From Proteus faecis (GTDB taxonomy: Bacteria; Pseudomonadota; Gammaproteobacteria; Enterobacterales; Enterobacteriaceae), in NCBI RefSeq assembly GCF_003144395.1, contig NZ_PENZ01000037.1, positions 40,266 to 104,265 of the forward strand: a DNA stretch of 64,000 bases, given 5' to 3'. Made by a program: the position numbers and the translations under genes. Below, one piece after another: positions 46,602 to 58,485 of the stretch; the stretch's first letter is position 1, and each line of letters opens with the position of its first letter. The notes under the pieces were generated by a model. It was not told where the DNA came from. It did not search any database and worked only from the letters and a program-made list of their open reading frames with translations.

Positions 46602-47348
46602 TTATGTGTTCCTTATACTGGTGATTTGGCGTGAGAGGAAAAACTCTGCGAGCGCTAAATCTTCTGGCTGAGTAACTTTGATATTATCTGCACGACCTTT
46701 AACTAATAAAGGTTCATATCCAGCAAACTCCATCGCTGAGGCTTCATCAGTGATCGTTGCTTTTTGTGAGAGTGCATCCTCTATATTTTGTTTTAATAAC
46801 AATGCAGGAAAAAATTGTGGCGTTAAAGCATGCCATAGGGTTGTTCTTTCTACAGTTTGTTCAATATGATTATCTTGTTGATGACTACGTTTCATTGTAT
46901 CGCGAACAGGCGTCGCAAGAATGCCACCGCAAAATTGTGGATCCATAACGTTTTCATCAATTAATTTTATAAGATGATCAAGATCGCCAAAATGCAGACA
47001 AGGTCTTGCCGCATCATGTACTAACGCCCAAGTATTTTCAGAAAAATGTTGAGTGACATACTCTAAACCTGACAATACAGAGTCAGCACGTTCCCCCCCA
47101 CCATTAACCGTAATTATTCTTTCATCTTGCGCTAAAGGTAACGTGTGAAAATAGCTGTCATTTGGGCTGATAGCCACGATAATTCGCGTTATACGTGGGT
47201 GTTTTAATAGGGCATTAATGGTATGTTCAAGAATAGTCAATCCACCAATCTTCAAATATTGTTTTGGGCAGACTGACTGCATTCGGCTTCCAATACCGGC
47301 CGCAGGAATAACGGCAACAATAGGAAGAGTAGAGTTTGTTATATTCAT
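46602..47348 (-). CDS. ispD: 2-C-methyl-D-erythritol 4-phosphate cytidylyltransferase IspD
   Basis: Third step of the MEP pathway (CTP plus methylerythritol phosphate). 248 residues from the ATG at 47348, close to the E. coli length; a GTG at 47372 is in frame but gives an N-terminal extension. CTP-binding [51 protein letters not shown] at the C-terminus. No strong Shine-Dalgarno for either start. Confidence 0.95.
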   Translation of the reverse strand: MNITNSTLPIVAVIPAAGIGSRMQSVCPKQYLKIGGLTILEHTINALLKHPRITRIIVAISPNDSYFHTLPLAQDERIITVNGGGERADSVLSGLEYVTQHFSENTWALVHDAARPCLHFGDLDHLIKLIDENVMDPQFCGGILATPVRDTMKRSHQQDNHIEQTVERTTLWHALTPQFFPALLLKQNIEDALSQKATITDEASAMEFAGYEPLLVKGRADNIKVTQPEDLALAEFFLSRQITSIRNT

Positions 47349-47387
47349 TATGGTATTTGTATCAGGACACACTATTAATTCAATAAA

Positions 47388-47678
47388 TTAACGACGTGGT
47401 TGAGATTTATCACTCACAATACGGAAAAATGCCTCATTAGGCTTTATCATTCCTAATTCACTACGAGCACGTTCTTCTAACGCTTCTTGCCCGCCATTGA
47501 GGTCATCAATCTCTGCAAATAGACGATCATTACGCTCTTTTAGTTGCGTATTTTGCGCCAATGCAGATTCAACTTCTTGAGTTACTTTGTTGTAATCATG
47601 GATACCATTTTTACCTAACCACAATGAATATTGTAGCCAACCAAGTAAAATCAGAAGTAAGACTGTTAATTTCCCCAT
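47388..47678 (-). CDS. ftsB: Cell division protein FtsB
   Basis: Bitopic divisome protein that joins FtsL and FtsQ. From the ATG at 47678 it is 96 residues: membrane span [18 protein letters not shown] (4-21) then GKNGIHDY and a coiled coil ([24 protein letters not shown]) ending in [19 protein letters not shown]. An in-frame upstream start at 47735 would add 19 residues before the usual MGKL start and is unlikely. First gene of the ftsB-ispD-ispF run. Confidence 0.95.
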   Translation of the reverse strand: MGKLTVLLLILLGWLQYSLWLGKNGIHDYNKVTQEVESALAQNTQLKERNDRLFAEIDDLNGGQEALEERARSELGMIKPNEAFFRIVSDKSQPRR

Positions 47679-48008
47679 TACCACCCCCAAGATTAATGGG
47701 CTAATCATCCCACAACTCAACCACAGACGCCACAAAAGTGCTGGAATATATTACATTATTATTCCTATTCTTCTCACTATAAACATGGATAACTTCTATA
47801 AAATTCAGACTAAGGTTTGATTTTTTCTTATTCAGATGAAGAGTTATGAGATTAATGTATAAATAATAAATGCGTAATTAAAGCGTGAGATGTGTTTTAA
47901 ATGATATGCCTAATTAAAGCATTTTCGCTCTAATTGCATACATTATCTCTACACATTTCCCCTTTTTCTGGAAGGCTCGTGCAGAGATAACTTCATATCA
48001 CCATAAAA
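47679..48008. other. Gap between cysC and ftsB
   Basis: 330 bases. An imperfect 12-bp inverted repeat, TTATCTCTACAC (47943-47954) with GTGCAGAGATAA (47979-47990), follows cysC and could end the cys transcript, though no U-tract is seen. A direct repeat of TAATTAAAGC occurs near 47875 and 47911. The rest is promoter DNA for ftsB. Confidence 0.5.
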
Positions 48009-48620
48009 TTAACGGTAAATTTGGTTTTGTTGTAGATAGGTGAGGATTTGTTGGATGAGTTCACTTATAGAACGCGTGCCATCTAAATGTAATTCAGGAT
48101 CAATAGGCGGTTCATAAGGAGAATCTATCCCTGAAAATTGCTTTATCTCACCACGTCTTGCTTTTTGATAAAGCCCTTTCGGATCACGGGCTTCACAAAT
48201 AGAAAGTGGGGTATCAACAAAGATCTCAATAAATCTTCCTTGCTCAAAGCGCTCTCTAACATGTTGTCTGTCTTTTTGGTAAGGCGAGATAAAAGCCGTT
48301 AGGACAATAAGCCCCGCATCGACCATCAATTTAGCGACTTCCCCCACTCGGCGGATATTTTCGTGTCTATCTTCTGCGCTAAATCCAAGATCACAACATA
48401 ATCCATGACGTAAATTATCCCCGTCTAATAAATAGCTATGAATGGGAGAATGCTTTTGTGAATACTGATAAAGCGCTTGTTCTAGCGCATCAGCAAGTGT
48501 AGATTTACCTGAGCCAGATAACCCCGTAAACCAAAGCACACATCCTTTGTGCGCTTGTTGTGATTCGCGTTCATTTAATCCAATTTTATGAGGATGCCAA
48601 ACAATATCGTTACTTATCAC
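48009..48620 (-). CDS. cysC: Adenylylsulfate kinase CysC
   Basis: Phosphorylates APS to PAPS. I place the start at the GTG at 48620, two bases after the cysN stop and with GGAGG at a good distance, giving 203 residues (E. coli 201) and an N-terminus [11 protein letters not shown] that aligns with E. coli ENVVWHSH. A longer ATG start at 48656 would overlap cysN. P-loop [12 protein letters not shown] (about 36-47), GDNLRHGL and [18 protein letters not shown] are the family motifs. Confidence 0.95.
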   Translation of the reverse strand: MISNDIVWHPHKIGLNERESQQAHKGCVLWFTGLSGSGKSTLADALEQALYQYSQKHSPIHSYLLDGDNLRHGLCCDLGFSAEDRHENIRRVGEVAKLMVDAGLIVLTAFISPYQKDRQHVRERFEQGRFIEIFVDTPLSICEARDPKGLYQKARRGEIKQFSGIDSPYEPPIDPELHLDGTRSISELIQQILTYLQQNQIYR

Positions 48621-48622
48621 CT

Positions 48623-50074
48623 CTATTTTCCTCCAAGAAGATCTCTCGCTCCCCAATGGGGAAAATGGCGACGAATAAGCTGATTTAACTCGACTTCAAA
48701 AGCATCGTATTGCGTCATAGTTTGGATCGAATTATCTCTCGTTTCCCGAATAAGCCCAGCGCCTACAGTGACATTACTTAGCCGATCAATAAAAATTAAT
48801 CCTCCAGTATCTGCATTGGCTTGATAGTTATCCAGCACCAATGGCTCTTCAAATGAGACGTCAACGCTACCAATGGCATTTAAACTTAAGCTATCTGTCA
48901 CTTGTTGGGTGAGTTTGTTTACATCCACTTGATAATGAATATTCTCTATTTTGGCACGGCTTTTTTTACCTGCAATTTTGATATCTAGAATATGGCCTTG
49001 TACTAAAGGCTGCTCTGACATCCACACTACGTCAATTAACGCATAAGTGCTAATATTGGCAGTTGTATCTTTATCATCAACAATGATATCTCCACGGCTA
49101 ATATCAATTTCATCAGCCATCACCAGTGTGATTGCTTGTCCTGCCTTAGCGTGCGTTAAATCCCCCTCAAAAGTAACAATACGTTTAATCGTTGTATGTT
49201 TTTCTGATGGTAATACTTTGATTTTTTGCCCTTGGTAAAGCACTCCTGAAGACACCGTACCGCTGTATCCTCTAAAATCTAAATCTGGACGATTCACATA
49301 TTGCACTGGGAAACGCAGTGCCTGAACATCTGAACCCAATTTAACAGGTGCATCCTCTAATAATGAAAGTAACGTTTTTCCTTGATACCAAGGCATATTC
49401 AATGAAGGGGAAACCACATTGTCACCATCAAGAGCAGAAATGGGCACAAATTCAATGGTGAGATCTGTTGGAAGCTGCTCAGCAAAATGCAAATAATCTC
49501 GTTGGATCGAATCAAATGTCGCTTGTTGATAATCCACCAGATCCATTTTATTAATTGCAACAATCAAGTGGCGGATCCCAAGGAGTGTGCTGATAAAACT
49601 GTGGCGTCGTGTTTGTTCTTGTACACCTTTTCGAGCATCGATCAACAGAATAGAAAGTGAACTTGTTGATGCTCCTGTCGCCATATTGCGAGTATATTGC
49701 GCATGTCCGGGCGTATCAGCAATAATAAACTTACGCTTTGAAGTTGAAAAATAACGGTAGGCAACATCAATAGTGATCCCTTGCTCTCTTTCTGCAGCTA
49801 ATCCATCCACCAGCAAAGCCAGATCGAGCTTTTCACCCTGAGTGCCGATCTTCTTACTTTCATTTTGTAATGTAGAAAGCTGATCTTCATAGATCTGCCT
49901 TGTGTCATGAAGTAAACGTCCTATTAATGTACTTTTTCCATCATCGACGTTTCCACAGGTTAGAAATCGCAGTAATCCTTTATTTTGTTGAGTTTTAAGA
50001 TAGCGCTCTACACCACCCTGTTGTGCAATTTCACCCGCGACAAGTTGATTCGTTTTTACAGCTAAAAGTCCCAT
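48623..50074 (-). CDS. cysN: Sulfate adenylyltransferase GTPase subunit CysN
   Basis: GTP-driven partner of CysD in ATP sulfurylase. 483 residues. GTPase motifs [15 protein letters not shown] (G1), [17 protein letters not shown] (G3) and NKMDL (G4), then EF-Tu-like domains 2 and 3. It starts 11 bases after cysD and ends 2 bases before cysC. Confidence 0.97.
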   Translation of the reverse strand: MGLLAVKTNQLVAGEIAQQGGVERYLKTQQNKGLLRFLTCGNVDDGKSTLIGRLLHDTRQIYEDQLSTLQNESKKIGTQGEKLDLALLVDGLAAEREQGITIDVAYRYFSTSKRKFIIADTPGHAQYTRNMATGASTSSLSILLIDARKGVQEQTRRHSFISTLLGIRHLIVAINKMDLVDYQQATFDSIQRDYLHFAEQLPTDLTIEFVPISALDGDNVVSPSLNMPWYQGKTLLSLLEDAPVKLGSDVQALRFPVQYVNRPDLDFRGYSGTVSSGVLYQGQKIKVLPSEKHTTIKRIVTFEGDLTHAKAGQAITLVMADEIDISRGDIIVDDKDTTANISTYALIDVVWMSEQPLVQGHILDIKIAGKKSRAKIENIHYQVDVNKLTQQVTDSLSLNAIGSVDVSFEEPLVLDNYQANADTGGLIFIDRLSNVTVGAGLIRETRDNSIQTMTQYDAFEVELNQLIRRHFPHWGARDLLGGK

Positions 50075-50085
50075 ATTTCCTCCAA

Positions 50086-50994
50086 TTAAAAATAACCTTG
50101 GCGCTTTTTCAGTTCCATTGAGGCCGACTGATCACTGTCAATTAAGCGCCCTTGTCGTTCACTGCTGGTGGAAATCAGCATTTCTTCAATAATGGCGGGT
50201 AGCGTTTCTGCTTGTGAAGGAATAGCACCCGTTAATGGCCAGCACCCTAATGTTCTAAATCTCACTTTTTGCTGTGTAATCACTTCACCCGGTTTTAGAT
50301 CAATTCTGTCATCATCTACCATAATTAAGGTGTCATCACGCTCAATCACCGGTCTATTTTTGGCAAAATAGAGAGGAACTATGTCGATATTCTCTAAATA
50401 GATATATTGCCAAATATCGAGTTCCGTCCAGTTAGATAGTGGAAATACACGAATACTTTCACCTTTATTAATCTGTCCGTTATAATTTTTCCATAATTCA
50501 GGTCGTTGGTTTTTCGGATCCCAACGATGCTTTCTATCTCTAAACGAATAAATACGCTCTTTAGCTCGTGATTTTTCTTCATCACGACGCGCACCACCAA
50601 ATGCCGCATCAAAACCATATTTGTCTAAGGCTTGTTTTAGCCCTTCGGTCTTCATGATATCCGTGTGTTTTGCACTACCATGAATAAATGGATTGATCCC
50701 CAGTTCTGCGCCTTGTGGATTTTGATAAACTTTAAGATCAAAACCATATTCTTTAGCCGTTTTATCTCGAAACTCATACATTTCTCGAAATTTCCAACCA
50801 GTATCAACATGCAACAAAGGAAAAGGTAATTTCGCGGGATAAAACGCCTTGCGAGCCAAATGCAACATCACCGAAGAATCTTTGCCTATTGAATAAAGCA
50901 TGACGGGATTTTCAAATTCAGCGACAACTTCTCGCAGAATATAAATGCTTTCTGCTTCTAATTGCTGAAGATGCGTTAATTGTGTTTCATTCAT
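50086..50994 (-). CDS. cysD: Sulfate adenylyltransferase catalytic subunit CysD
   Basis: Adenylates sulfate to APS. 302 residues, the E. coli length. PP-loop-type motif [17 protein letters not shown] (about 36-52), [21 protein letters not shown], and the C-terminal LKKRQGYF. Follows cysG by 11 bases, so siroheme synthase and ATP sulfurylase are cotranscribed. Confidence 0.97.
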   Translation of the reverse strand: MNETQLTHLQQLEAESIYILREVVAEFENPVMLYSIGKDSSVMLHLARKAFYPAKLPFPLLHVDTGWKFREMYEFRDKTAKEYGFDLKVYQNPQGAELGINPFIHGSAKHTDIMKTEGLKQALDKYGFDAAFGGARRDEEKSRAKERIYSFRDRKHRWDPKNQRPELWKNYNGQINKGESIRVFPLSNWTELDIWQYIYLENIDIVPLYFAKNRPVIERDDTLIMVDDDRIDLKPGEVITQQKVRFRTLGCWPLTGAIPSQAETLPAIIEEMLISTSSERQGRLIDSDQSASMELKKRQGYF

Positions 50995-51005
50995 AACAAC
51001 CTCAT

Positions 51006-52430
51006 TTAGGCAAAATGAACTAAAGGTGAATGGAGTGACGACAAGGATTGATAAGCATGCCTGTCACCAAACCAGGCAAGTTGGTGATGTAGCGCCGCAA
51101 CTTCTCCCACAATTAATAAGGCAGGGGTTGGCGCTTTTTCGGCTAACTGTGCTAATTGTGTTAGATTTCCTGTGAAAACTTGCTGATCACGACGAGTACC
51201 ACAACTAATTACCGCGATAGGTGTTAATGGAGAACGCCCAAGTTGGATTAAACGCTGACTAATAAACTCGGCTTTTGCTGTCCCCATATAAATAGCGAGA
51301 GTGTGATTAGCTTGCGCTAATGATGCCCAATCCGGCTCAATTCCATCTGCTTTACAATGCCCAGTCATAAAAGTGACACTTTGAGCATATTGTCGATGCG
51401 TTAAAGGGATCCCCGCATAAGCACTTGCTCCACTTGCTGCCGTGATCCCCGGTACAACTTGAAAAGGGATACCATGTGCGATAGCAATTTCAATTTCTTC
51501 TCCACCACGCCCAAAAATAAACGGATCACCACCTTTTAATCGGACAACCCGTTTACCAAGTTGCACATATTTCACGATCAATGCATTGATTTCCTCTTGA
51601 GAAACACTATGGTGCCCCGCTCTTTTACCTACACAAATGGTGTCAGCATCACGACGAACAAGCTCTAAAACCTCTGGACTCACTAAACTGTCATAGAGTA
51701 CAACTTCGGCTTGTTGAATAACCTGTAAACCGCGCAGTGTTAATAATCCTGCATCACCAGGGCCTGCTCCAACTAATGCAAGCTCGCCTTGTTGGATCTC
51801 TTTTTGTTTCAATTGTTGCTCAAGCAACGCTTCAGCTTGTGCTAATTGATCACTTGCTACTAAAGAGGCGAATTGACCACTAAAGGCTTGCTCCCAAAAA
51901 CGACAACGAGCCTGGAAAGTCTCTAAATGCTGTTTCACTTTTTTGCGCCATTTTCCAGCAATTGTTGCCATTGAACCTAATGAACTTGGTAATAAGGCTT
52001 CTAATTTCTCGCGGATCATACGCACTAAAACGGGTGCTTTTCCGGCAGATGAAATCGCAATCAAAATAGGGTTTCTATCGATAATGGCGGGGAAGATAAA
52101 TGAGCATTGAGGTTGTGAATCCACCACATTGACAAAAATATTCCGTGCTTGTGCATCAAGATAAACTTGCTGATTAAGCACACTGTCATCAGTTGCTACA
52201 ATCACCAGCATCATTCCAGATAGATGTTCTGGTTGATATTTAGCTGATACCCACTCAATTTTCCCTTGCTGATAAGCAAGGTGTAATTCGTCACACAGCT
52301 GAGGTGCAATCACTCTTAAGTAAGCGCCAGCTCTTAATAACAGTAAAGCTTTACGCGCAGCAACATGACCACCACCAATCAATAACACTGGGCGTTCTTT
52401 TAATTCCACAAATAAGGGTAGGTAATCCAT
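51006..52430 (-). CDS. cysG: Siroheme synthase CysG (multifunctional)
   Basis: Makes siroheme, the cofactor of CysI, from uroporphyrinogen III. 474 residues. N-terminal half: precorrin-2 dehydrogenase/ferrochelatase with the NAD site [16 protein letters not shown] (17-32). C-terminal half: uroporphyrinogen methyltransferase with [16 protein letters not shown] (about 216-231), [18 protein letters not shown], and [20 protein letters not shown]. It sits between cysH and cysD rather than near nirB as in E. coli, so cofactor supply tracks sulfite reductase demand. Confidence 0.96.
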   Translation of the reverse strand: MDYLPLFVELKERPVLLIGGGHVAARKALLLLRAGAYLRVIAPQLCDELHLAYQQGKIEWVSAKYQPEHLSGMMLVIVATDDSVLNQQVYLDAQARNIFVNVVDSQPQCSFIFPAIIDRNPILIAISSAGKAPVLVRMIREKLEALLPSSLGSMATIAGKWRKKVKQHLETFQARCRFWEQAFSGQFASLVASDQLAQAEALLEQQLKQKEIQQGELALVGAGPGDAGLLTLRGLQVIQQAEVVLYDSLVSPEVLELVRRDADTICVGKRAGHHSVSQEEINALIVKYVQLGKRVVRLKGGDPFIFGRGGEEIEIAIAHGIPFQVVPGITAASGASAYAGIPLTHRQYAQSVTFMTGHCKADGIEPDWASLAQANHTLAIYMGTAKAEFISQRLIQLGRSPLTPIAVISCGTRRDQQVFTGNLTQLAQLAEKAPTPALLIVGEVAALHHQLAWFGDRHAYQSLSSLHSPLVHFA

Positions 52431-52584
52431 ACGCGCATTTCACCTTCGTTGTTCACTTTATAACTAACGACTATAAAAGGTGCTCTAGGGGTTATGAAAT
52501 GACAAAAAGCTATGTGATGGAACAGAAAGGAATAAGGAAAAATAAAATATTTTCAAATGGTTATAATTTTAAAAATGACAAAGA

Positions 52585-52608
52585 GGGCAATAGACAAGCG
52601 CTATTCCC
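52585..52608 (-). terminator. Possible attenuator or terminator between cysH and cysG
   Basis: GGGCAATAG pairs with CTATTCCCC with one mismatch around a seven-base loop, about 30 bases after cysH on the minus strand, followed by TCTTTG. The T-tract is weak, so partial readthrough is likely. The remaining gap to cysG (205 bases in total) has no ORF. Confidence 0.4.
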
Positions 52609-52635
52609 CCAATGATTTATGAGTAGATAATGACG

Positions 52636-53367
52636 TTATTCGTGTAATCCACACTCACGTTTTAAACCAAAAAATCGTGTTTCTTCTTCACTCATACCCT
52701 CTTCCCATTTTCGAGTTGTGTGAGTATCTCCCACAGAGAGATACCCTTGCTCCCATAAAGGGTGATAAGGTAAGTCGTTTTCTTTAAGATATTGATAAAC
52801 TTTCTTATTATCCCAATCTACTATGGGTAAAAACTTAAAGATCCCTTTTGCGATTGAAAGCACAGGTAAATGTTCACGGCTTTTAGCTTGTTGTCGGCGA
52901 AGGCCTGCAAACCATGTTTGAGCCTGTAATGTTTTTAGTGCCCTTTCCATTGGCTCTACTTTGTTTATCTGGTTATAACGCTCTATACCATCAATACCTT
53001 CTAACCAAAGTTTGCCGTAACGCGCTTCTTGCCAAGATGAAGATATTTCAGCTCGATAGACCTTCAAATTAAGTTGTAACTGTTGAGTCAACCTATCAAT
53101 AAATTGATAGGTTTCAGGAAATAAGTAACCTGTATCAGTCAAAATCACCGGGATATCAGGATATTGTTGAGTAATTAAGTGCAGACATACCGCTGCCTGA
53201 ATACCAAAACTAGAACTTAATACATAGGCTTTAGGTAAATGTTCTAAAGCCCAAGTAACCCGTTCAATAGCACTTAATTGCTCTAACTGTTGATTAATCT
53301 GGCTTAAAGCATGTGTCTGATCTTCAACAGGTAGCTGTTTTAATGAAGCAAGCTGAACTAGGCTCAT
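52636..53367 (-). CDS. cysH: Phosphoadenosine phosphosulfate reductase CysH
   Basis: Reduces PAPS to sulfite with thioredoxin. 243 residues (E. coli 244). PP-loop [29 protein letters not shown], and the C-terminal active-site Cys in KRECGLHE. Starts 4 bases inside the cysI end (overlap), as usual for cysJIH. Confidence 0.97.
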   Translation of the reverse strand: MSLVQLASLKQLPVEDQTHALSQINQQLEQLSAIERVTWALEHLPKAYVLSSSFGIQAAVCLHLITQQYPDIPVILTDTGYLFPETYQFIDRLTQQLQLNLKVYRAEISSSWQEARYGKLWLEGIDGIERYNQINKVEPMERALKTLQAQTWFAGLRRQQAKSREHLPVLSIAKGIFKFLPIVDWDNKKVYQYLKENDLPYHPLWEQGYLSVGDTHTTRKWEEGMSEEETRFFGLKRECGLHE

Positions 53368-55094
53368 ATCGCCTCCTGCACTTCATAAAAATCAATTGCC
53401 GAATTCAGTACTGGTTTAACAACATCGGTACGAATAAGAAAATCACCGAAGCCTTCATTGTTATGACGAGAAACCGCCCATTCACCAATCAGTGGATCTA
53501 ATATCGCAATGATTTCTTGCGAGGTAATATTTTCACGATACATTCTAGGGATGCGTGTTCCAATGCGATCTCCCCCTAAATGCAAGTTGTAGCGATCAGG
53601 AGCTTTACCCACCAGCCCAACTTCTGCCAACATAGCTCGACCACAACCATTTGGACATCCAGTTACACGAACCACAATATGCTCTTCACTCATACCATGT
53701 TTTGTCATTAAGCTATCAAGAGTATCGGTGAATGAAGGTAAAAATCGCTCAGCTTCTGCCATCGCCAATGGGCACGTTGGAAAAGACACACATGCCATCG
53801 CATGTTCACGCAGTGGCGTAACTTGACTATTAATCAAACCATATCGACGAGCGATTGCTTCAATATTGGCTTTTTCATTCTCAGGCACTCCTGCCACAAT
53901 CAAATTTTGATTGGCAGTCAGTCTAAAATCACCCTGATGAATTTTGGCAATTTCCGCAACTCCCGTTTTTAATGGAGCATCAGGCGTATCAATCAACCGC
54001 CCACTTTCAATAAATAAAGTAAGATGCCATTTATCATCAACGCCTTTTAACCAACCAATTTGATCACCTCGATGGGTAAATTCATAAGGTCGAATAGTAT
54101 CAAAAGTCACTCCAGAACGGCGCTCAACCTCTTGTTTAAACGTCTCTACGCCAACACGTTCCAATGTGTATTTTGTTTTTGCATTTTTTCGTTCGGTTCG
54201 ATTTCCCCAGTCACGTTGAGTTGTCACTATCGCTTCGGCAATAGCCAAGGTATTCTCAATAGGAATATAACCAAATTCACTGGCTAAACGAGGAAAGGTA
54301 TTATTATCGCCATGCGTCATTGCAAGACCGCCCCCCACAAGCACGTTAAAACCAACTAGGTGCCCGTTTTCAGCAATCGCAATAAAGTTCATATCATTAG
54401 CGTGAAGATCAACATCATTATAAGGCGGGATCACTACCGAGGTTTTAAACTTCCGCGGTAAATAGGTTTCTCCCAAAATAGGCTCTTCATCTGTTGTTGT
54501 AACTTTCTCTTTATCTAACCAAATTTCCGCATAAGCACGGGTGCGCGGTAATAAGTGCTCTGATATTTTTTTTGCCCACTCATACGCTTCTTGGTGTAAT
54601 GAAGACTGCACTGGATTTGAAGTACATAACACATTACGGTTAACATCATTTGCTGTTGCTAGAGCATCAAGCCCTGTTGCAGCCAGCATCTGATGTGCGG
54701 GTTTTACATTGCCTTTTAAAATGCCATGAAATTGAAATGTTTGACGATTAGTAATACGAATGCTGCCATAAAGCGTATTTTCAGTTGCAAACTTATCAAT
54801 ACTAAGCCACTGTTTAGGCGAAATAATGCCACCAGGTAAACGGCAACGTAGCATCATCGCATGACGAGGTTCTAACATTTGCTCTGCTCGTTCAGCGCGA
54901 ATATCTCTGTCATCTTGTTGATACATGCCATGAAAACGAATTAATAGAAAGTTATCGCCTTCAAAACCACCCGTTAAACCATTTTGTAAGTCTTCTGTAA
55001 TAGTACCGCGTAAAAAGTGACTCTCTTTTTTCATGCGTTCACTATCAGCTAGTTTACCTTCAACCACTAAGGGCGCTTGAGTATGTGATTTCAT
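53364..55094 (-). CDS. cysI: Sulfite reductase hemoprotein CysI
   Basis: Beta subunit holding siroheme and a [4Fe-4S] cluster; reduces sulfite to sulfide. 576 residues (E. coli 570). Cluster cysteines in [16 protein letters not shown] and [11 protein letters not shown]. The start overlaps the cysJ stop (ATGA-type overlap). Confidence 0.98.
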   Translation of the reverse strand: MKSHTQAPLVVEGKLADSERMKKESHFLRGTITEDLQNGLTGGFEGDNFLLIRFHGMYQQDDRDIRAERAEQMLEPRHAMMLRCRLPGGIISPKQWLSIDKFATENTLYGSIRITNRQTFQFHGILKGNVKPAHQMLAATGLDALATANDVNRNVLCTSNPVQSSLHQEAYEWAKKISEHLLPRTRAYAEIWLDKEKVTTTDEEPILGETYLPRKFKTSVVIPPYNDVDLHANDMNFIAIAENGHLVGFNVLVGGGLAMTHGDNNTFPRLASEFGYIPIENTLAIAEAIVTTQRDWGNRTERKNAKTKYTLERVGVETFKQEVERRSGVTFDTIRPYEFTHRGDQIGWLKGVDDKWHLTLFIESGRLIDTPDAPLKTGVAEIAKIHQGDFRLTANQNLIVAGVPENEKANIEAIARRYGLINSQVTPLREHAMACVSFPTCPLAMAEAERFLPSFTDTLDSLMTKHGMSEEHIVVRVTGCPNGCGRAMLAEVGLVGKAPDRYNLHLGGDRIGTRIPRMYRENITSQEIIAILDPLIGEWAVSRHNNEGFGDFLIRTDVVKPVLNSAIDFYEVQEAI

Positions 55095-56905
55095 TAATAG
55101 ACATCCCTCTGATAACGCCGTTCTAGGCGTAGCTCACTTAAGTATTCATCTGCTTCTTCAATATTTTTATTGCCATACTCCATCACAATATCTAACAACG
55201 CCTGTTCAACATCTTTTGCCATTCGTGAAGCATCACCACAGACATAAAGATAAGCACCTTGCTGTAACCATTGCCAAATCTCATTACCACGCTCACGCAA
55301 TTTATCCTGTACATAAATTTTATGTGCTTGATCTCGTGACCATGCTAAATCGATATGAGTTAACAGACCGTTTTTAACATAACGTTGCCATTCCACTTGA
55401 TAGAGAAAATCTTCTACAAAATGAGGATTACCAAAAAATAACCAGTTTTTACCTGTTGCTGCGTCATTTTCACGTTGCTGCATAAAACTTCTAAAAGGAG
55501 CAATACCTGTACCTGGACCAATCATAATGACAGGTGCCGTGTTATCTTCAGGTAGACGAAAATGTGCATTTTTTTCGATAAAAACATTGACGCTATCGCC
55601 TTCTTTTAATCTATCCGCTAAAAAACCTGAGGCTCCGCCGGTATAAGTACGGGAATTAACGTCGTAACGTACAACCCCTAAAGTAAGGTGCACTTCGTCC
55701 TCGACTTCTTGTTGTGACGATGCAATAGAGTAAAGACGAGGCGTAAGTGGACGTAAAATATCAACAAAGTCTTGTGCAGTGGGTTGAGCACAATATTGGC
55801 GTACCATCTCATTAATAGGGTATTTATCTGCATATTGCTGAAGCTTGGTTTTATCAGACACCAATGACAATAGATCTTCATGGCGCGTCAATTGGGCATA
55901 GGCTTTTACGATAGGTGCGCTATTTTGAGTGAGTTCACAATGGTACAGTAACGCTTCTTTTAAGGTAAATGTTTGAGATTTTAACGTAACAGGTTCATCC
56001 CCCTTCAGCCATAACAAGGTAATAAGTTCATCCACTTTTTCAGGGGAATTATTAAACCAAACGCCTAGCGCATCACCCGGTTGATATTGCAAATCAGAGC
56101 CTTCAAGACTGATTTCAATATGGCGAATATCTCTATCTGAATTTCTGCCTGTGATTTTTTGATTAGTCAGTAAGGTAGCAGTAAAAGGCGCATCTCGATG
56201 ATAAAGCGAGGCCTCAATCGTATCCGTCGTACCTGACTGTGTTTGTTGTAAGACTTGCGTACGTTGTGCGGGCACTCTTGCTTTTAAGAGCGTTGTAAGC
56301 TGCTCTATCCATTCATCCGCAACAGCTTGATATTCAACATCCGCATCAACTCTTGGTAATAAACGTGTTGCGCCCAGTTGTGCAATTCGCTCATCAAAAT
56401 CTTTTCCAGCCTTACAAAAATGCTCATATGAAGAATCACCTAAGCTCAATATTGCATAAGCCGTTTCTTTCATTTCAGCAGCTTTTTTAGTGTTCAGATA
56501 TTTATAAAAAGCTATCGCTTCTTCAGGAGGATCGCCCTCGCCTTGAGTCGATACAATGATGATCAAGGTTGTAGTTTTATGAAGCTGTTTAAACTTATAT
56601 TCACCTGCGGAATATAGTTCCACATTCAATTTATGAGCAACCAAATTATCTCGTAACTGTTCTGCAAGGTGACGTGCATTACCTGTTTGAGAAGCAGAGA
56701 TCAATGTAATAGTTTCCTGCTCTGGCACTAGTGCAGAGGTAACCGTTGTCGATGTCGGTACGACCGAAGGATTAAGCTGTCCCCACAAATAGCCAGATAA
56801 CCACGCAATTTGCGCTGTTGAAAGATCTTTTGTTGCATCCTGTAATTTACTCAATTGCTCCGATGTTAATGGAAGCATTGATAATAATGGAGGTTGATTG
56901 CTCAT
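55094..56905 (-). CDS. cysJ: Sulfite reductase flavoprotein CysJ
   Basis: Alpha subunit passing electrons from NADPH via FAD and FMN to CysI. 603 residues (E. coli 599). Flavodoxin domain from about 68 ([28 protein letters not shown]), FAD domain with [24 protein letters not shown] domain [16 protein letters not shown], and C-terminal RRYQRDVY. First gene of the cysJIH unit. Confidence 0.98.
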   Translation of the reverse strand: MSNQPPLLSMLPLTSEQLSKLQDATKDLSTAQIAWLSGYLWGQLNPSVVPTSTTVTSALVPEQETITLISASQTGNARHLAEQLRDNLVAHKLNVELYSAGEYKFKQLHKTTTLIIIVSTQGEGDPPEEAIAFYKYLNTKKAAEMKETAYAILSLGDSSYEHFCKAGKDFDERIAQLGATRLLPRVDADVEYQAVADEWIEQLTTLLKARVPAQRTQVLQQTQSGTTDTIEASLYHRDAPFTATLLTNQKITGRNSDRDIRHIEISLEGSDLQYQPGDALGVWFNNSPEKVDELITLLWLKGDEPVTLKSQTFTLKEALLYHCELTQNSAPIVKAYAQLTRHEDLLSLVSDKTKLQQYADKYPINEMVRQYCAQPTAQDFVDILRPLTPRLYSIASSQQEVEDEVHLTLGVVRYDVNSRTYTGGASGFLADRLKEGDSVNVFIEKNAHFRLPEDNTAPVIMIGPGTGIAPFRSFMQQRENDAATGKNWLFFGNPHFVEDFLYQVEWQRYVKNGLLTHIDLAWSRDQAHKIYVQDKLRERGNEIWQWLQQGAYLYVCGDASRMAKDVEQALLDIVMEYGNKNIEEADEYLSELRLERRYQRDVY

Positions 56906-57205
56906 TTATCCTGCCTTAAAAAGCAAAGCACTTATCTGTGCTTTATTGTTCTTTGATAATATTTCTAATATTGAGAGGGTATCCCACGACTAGATAGTGA
57001 ATTAAAGACCTGTTGGCTCTATCTAATAACCTTAAATGCTAAATTTATTTATTGGTTTCCTTTATCAATATAATGAATAAGCAAAAAGGAACATAAGAAG
57101 CCATTAAGATTAAGGGAGATTAGGCGTGATACGCTAAATCGGCTACACTGGTAACCTTCGTTCTATTTGTGTCTTTTTTTTACTAATTAAGTCAAGAGAG
57201 TTTTG
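56906..57205. other. Divergent promoter region of cysJ and queD
   Basis: 300 bases without ORF. A near-palindrome TTAGGCGTGATACGCTAA lies at 57120-57137, about 70 bases before queD. CysB-binding sites are too degenerate to call by eye. Confidence 0.45.
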
Positions 57206-57568
57206 ATGACAACCACCATCTTTAAAGATTTTCAGTTTGAAGCTGCCCACCATTTACCACATGTTCCTGAAGGCCATAAATGTGGGCGTCTTCATGGGCA
57301 CTCTTTTCTTGTTAGATTAGAACTAACAGGTGAAGTTGATCCACATTCAGGTTGGCTTATTGATTTTGCTGATGTGAAAGCCGCATTTAAACCTACTCTT
57401 GAGCGCCTAGATCACTACTATCTTAATGAAATTGAAGGCCTAGAAAATCCGACCAGCGAAGTGCTGGCAAAATGGATTTGGCAACAAGTAAAACCGTCAT
57501 TGCCATTATTATCTGCGGTGATGGTGAAAGAGACGTGTACAGCAGGATGTATTTATCGCGGTGAGTAA
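57206..57568 (+). CDS. queD: 6-carboxytetrahydropterin synthase QueD
   Basis: Second step toward queuosine (7-carboxy-7-deazaguanine branch). 120 residues from the ATG at 57206 (a TTG three bases earlier is also in frame). Zinc ligands and catalytic Cys in [37 protein letters not shown] and [13 protein letters not shown] are typical. AGAGAG upstream. Convergent with queE. Confidence 0.97.
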   Translation: MTTTIFKDFQFEAAHHLPHVPEGHKCGRLHGHSFLVRLELTGEVDPHSGWLIDFADVKAAFKPTLERLDHYYLNEIEGLENPTSEVLAKWIWQQVKPSLPLLSAVMVKETCTAGCIYRGE

Positions 57569-57603
57569 ATCAGGTTTAACATTAAACCGCTATCACCTAA
57601 AAG

Positions 57604-57632
57604 AAAATCAGCCTGTTATTGGCTGATTTTTT
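57604..57632 (+). terminator. Terminator of queD
   Basis: AAAATCAGCC pairs exactly with GGCTGATTTT across a seven-base loop and ends in TTTTTT. Lies 35 bases after queD, also near the end of convergent queE. Confidence 0.9.
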
Positions 57633-57647
57633 ATATTAAAAACATCA

Positions 57648-58319
57648 TCACGCAATATTTAAATATTTATGCGTTTGCATCGAGAAACGCCAATTACGTT
57701 CAATACAGGTTTTAATACATAATGCCGTCGCACTCTCTTTACAACTAATGGGCTGTAAGGCAACAACAGGTGCAGGGTGTTCTGTGCGTAATACCAGTAA
57801 GGCATCTAACGCTTCAATATCTTTTTCACGCCCAACGGGATGTTTTATCTCATTAGCTCGATTGATTGCACTAGGCAATACCGCAAATCCCCCTTTCATG
57901 CCTACTTTTGGGGAAAGTGTCACCCATGTTTTCTCACTACATAAAATATCGTGAGTACCACTGGTTTCTATCTGACAGTCAAAACCTGCTTGCTCCAATC
58001 CTTCAGTTAAAGGACGTAAATCATATAAGCAAGGCTCTCCACCTGTAATAACTACATGCTTTGCACTATAACCTTGCTGTTGGAAAAGTGATAAAATCTG
58101 AGTAACATTGGCTTCTCCCCAAGCATCGCTTTCTTGCGTTTTAATAGGAATATCGCCAAGAGGAACTTTTTTTTCGTCTTCTTTTTCCCAAGTATGTTTG
58201 GTATCACACCAACTACAACCTACAGGGCACCCCTGTAATCGAACAAAAAGCGCAGGAACGCCAGTAAAAACACCTTCACCCTGTAAGGTTTGAAACACTT
58301 CATTAATAGGGTATTGCAT
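57648..58319 (-). CDS. queE: 7-carboxy-7-deazaguanine synthase QueE (radical SAM)
   Basis: Third step of queuosine precursor synthesis. 223 residues (E. coli 223). Radical SAM cysteines in [15 protein letters not shown] (CxxxCxxC), substrate-binding [21 protein letters not shown] at the start, and [12 protein letters not shown]. Paired with queD, tail to tail. Confidence 0.97.
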   Translation of the reverse strand: MQYPINEVFQTLQGEGVFTGVPALFVRLQGCPVGCSWCDTKHTWEKEDEKKVPLGDIPIKTQESDAWGEANVTQILSLFQQQGYSAKHVVITGGEPCLYDLRPLTEGLEQAGFDCQIETSGTHDILCSEKTWVTLSPKVGMKGGFAVLPSAINRANEIKHPVGREKDIEALDALLVLRTEHPAPVVALQPISCKESATALCIKTCIERNWRFSMQTHKYLNIA

Positions 58320-58485
58320 AAGAAACTCTGATATCCAATGAATGCTGATGATTATTACAGATAACTATCTCACCGTAAGAGGCTTTATGATAAGGTACAT
58401 GGTTTGTTTTGAATAGCTAACGTGCGAGAAGACACTGAAAAAGAGGATAGAGTTCCTCCGTTGGACAGAGATGGGAATACTTTAG

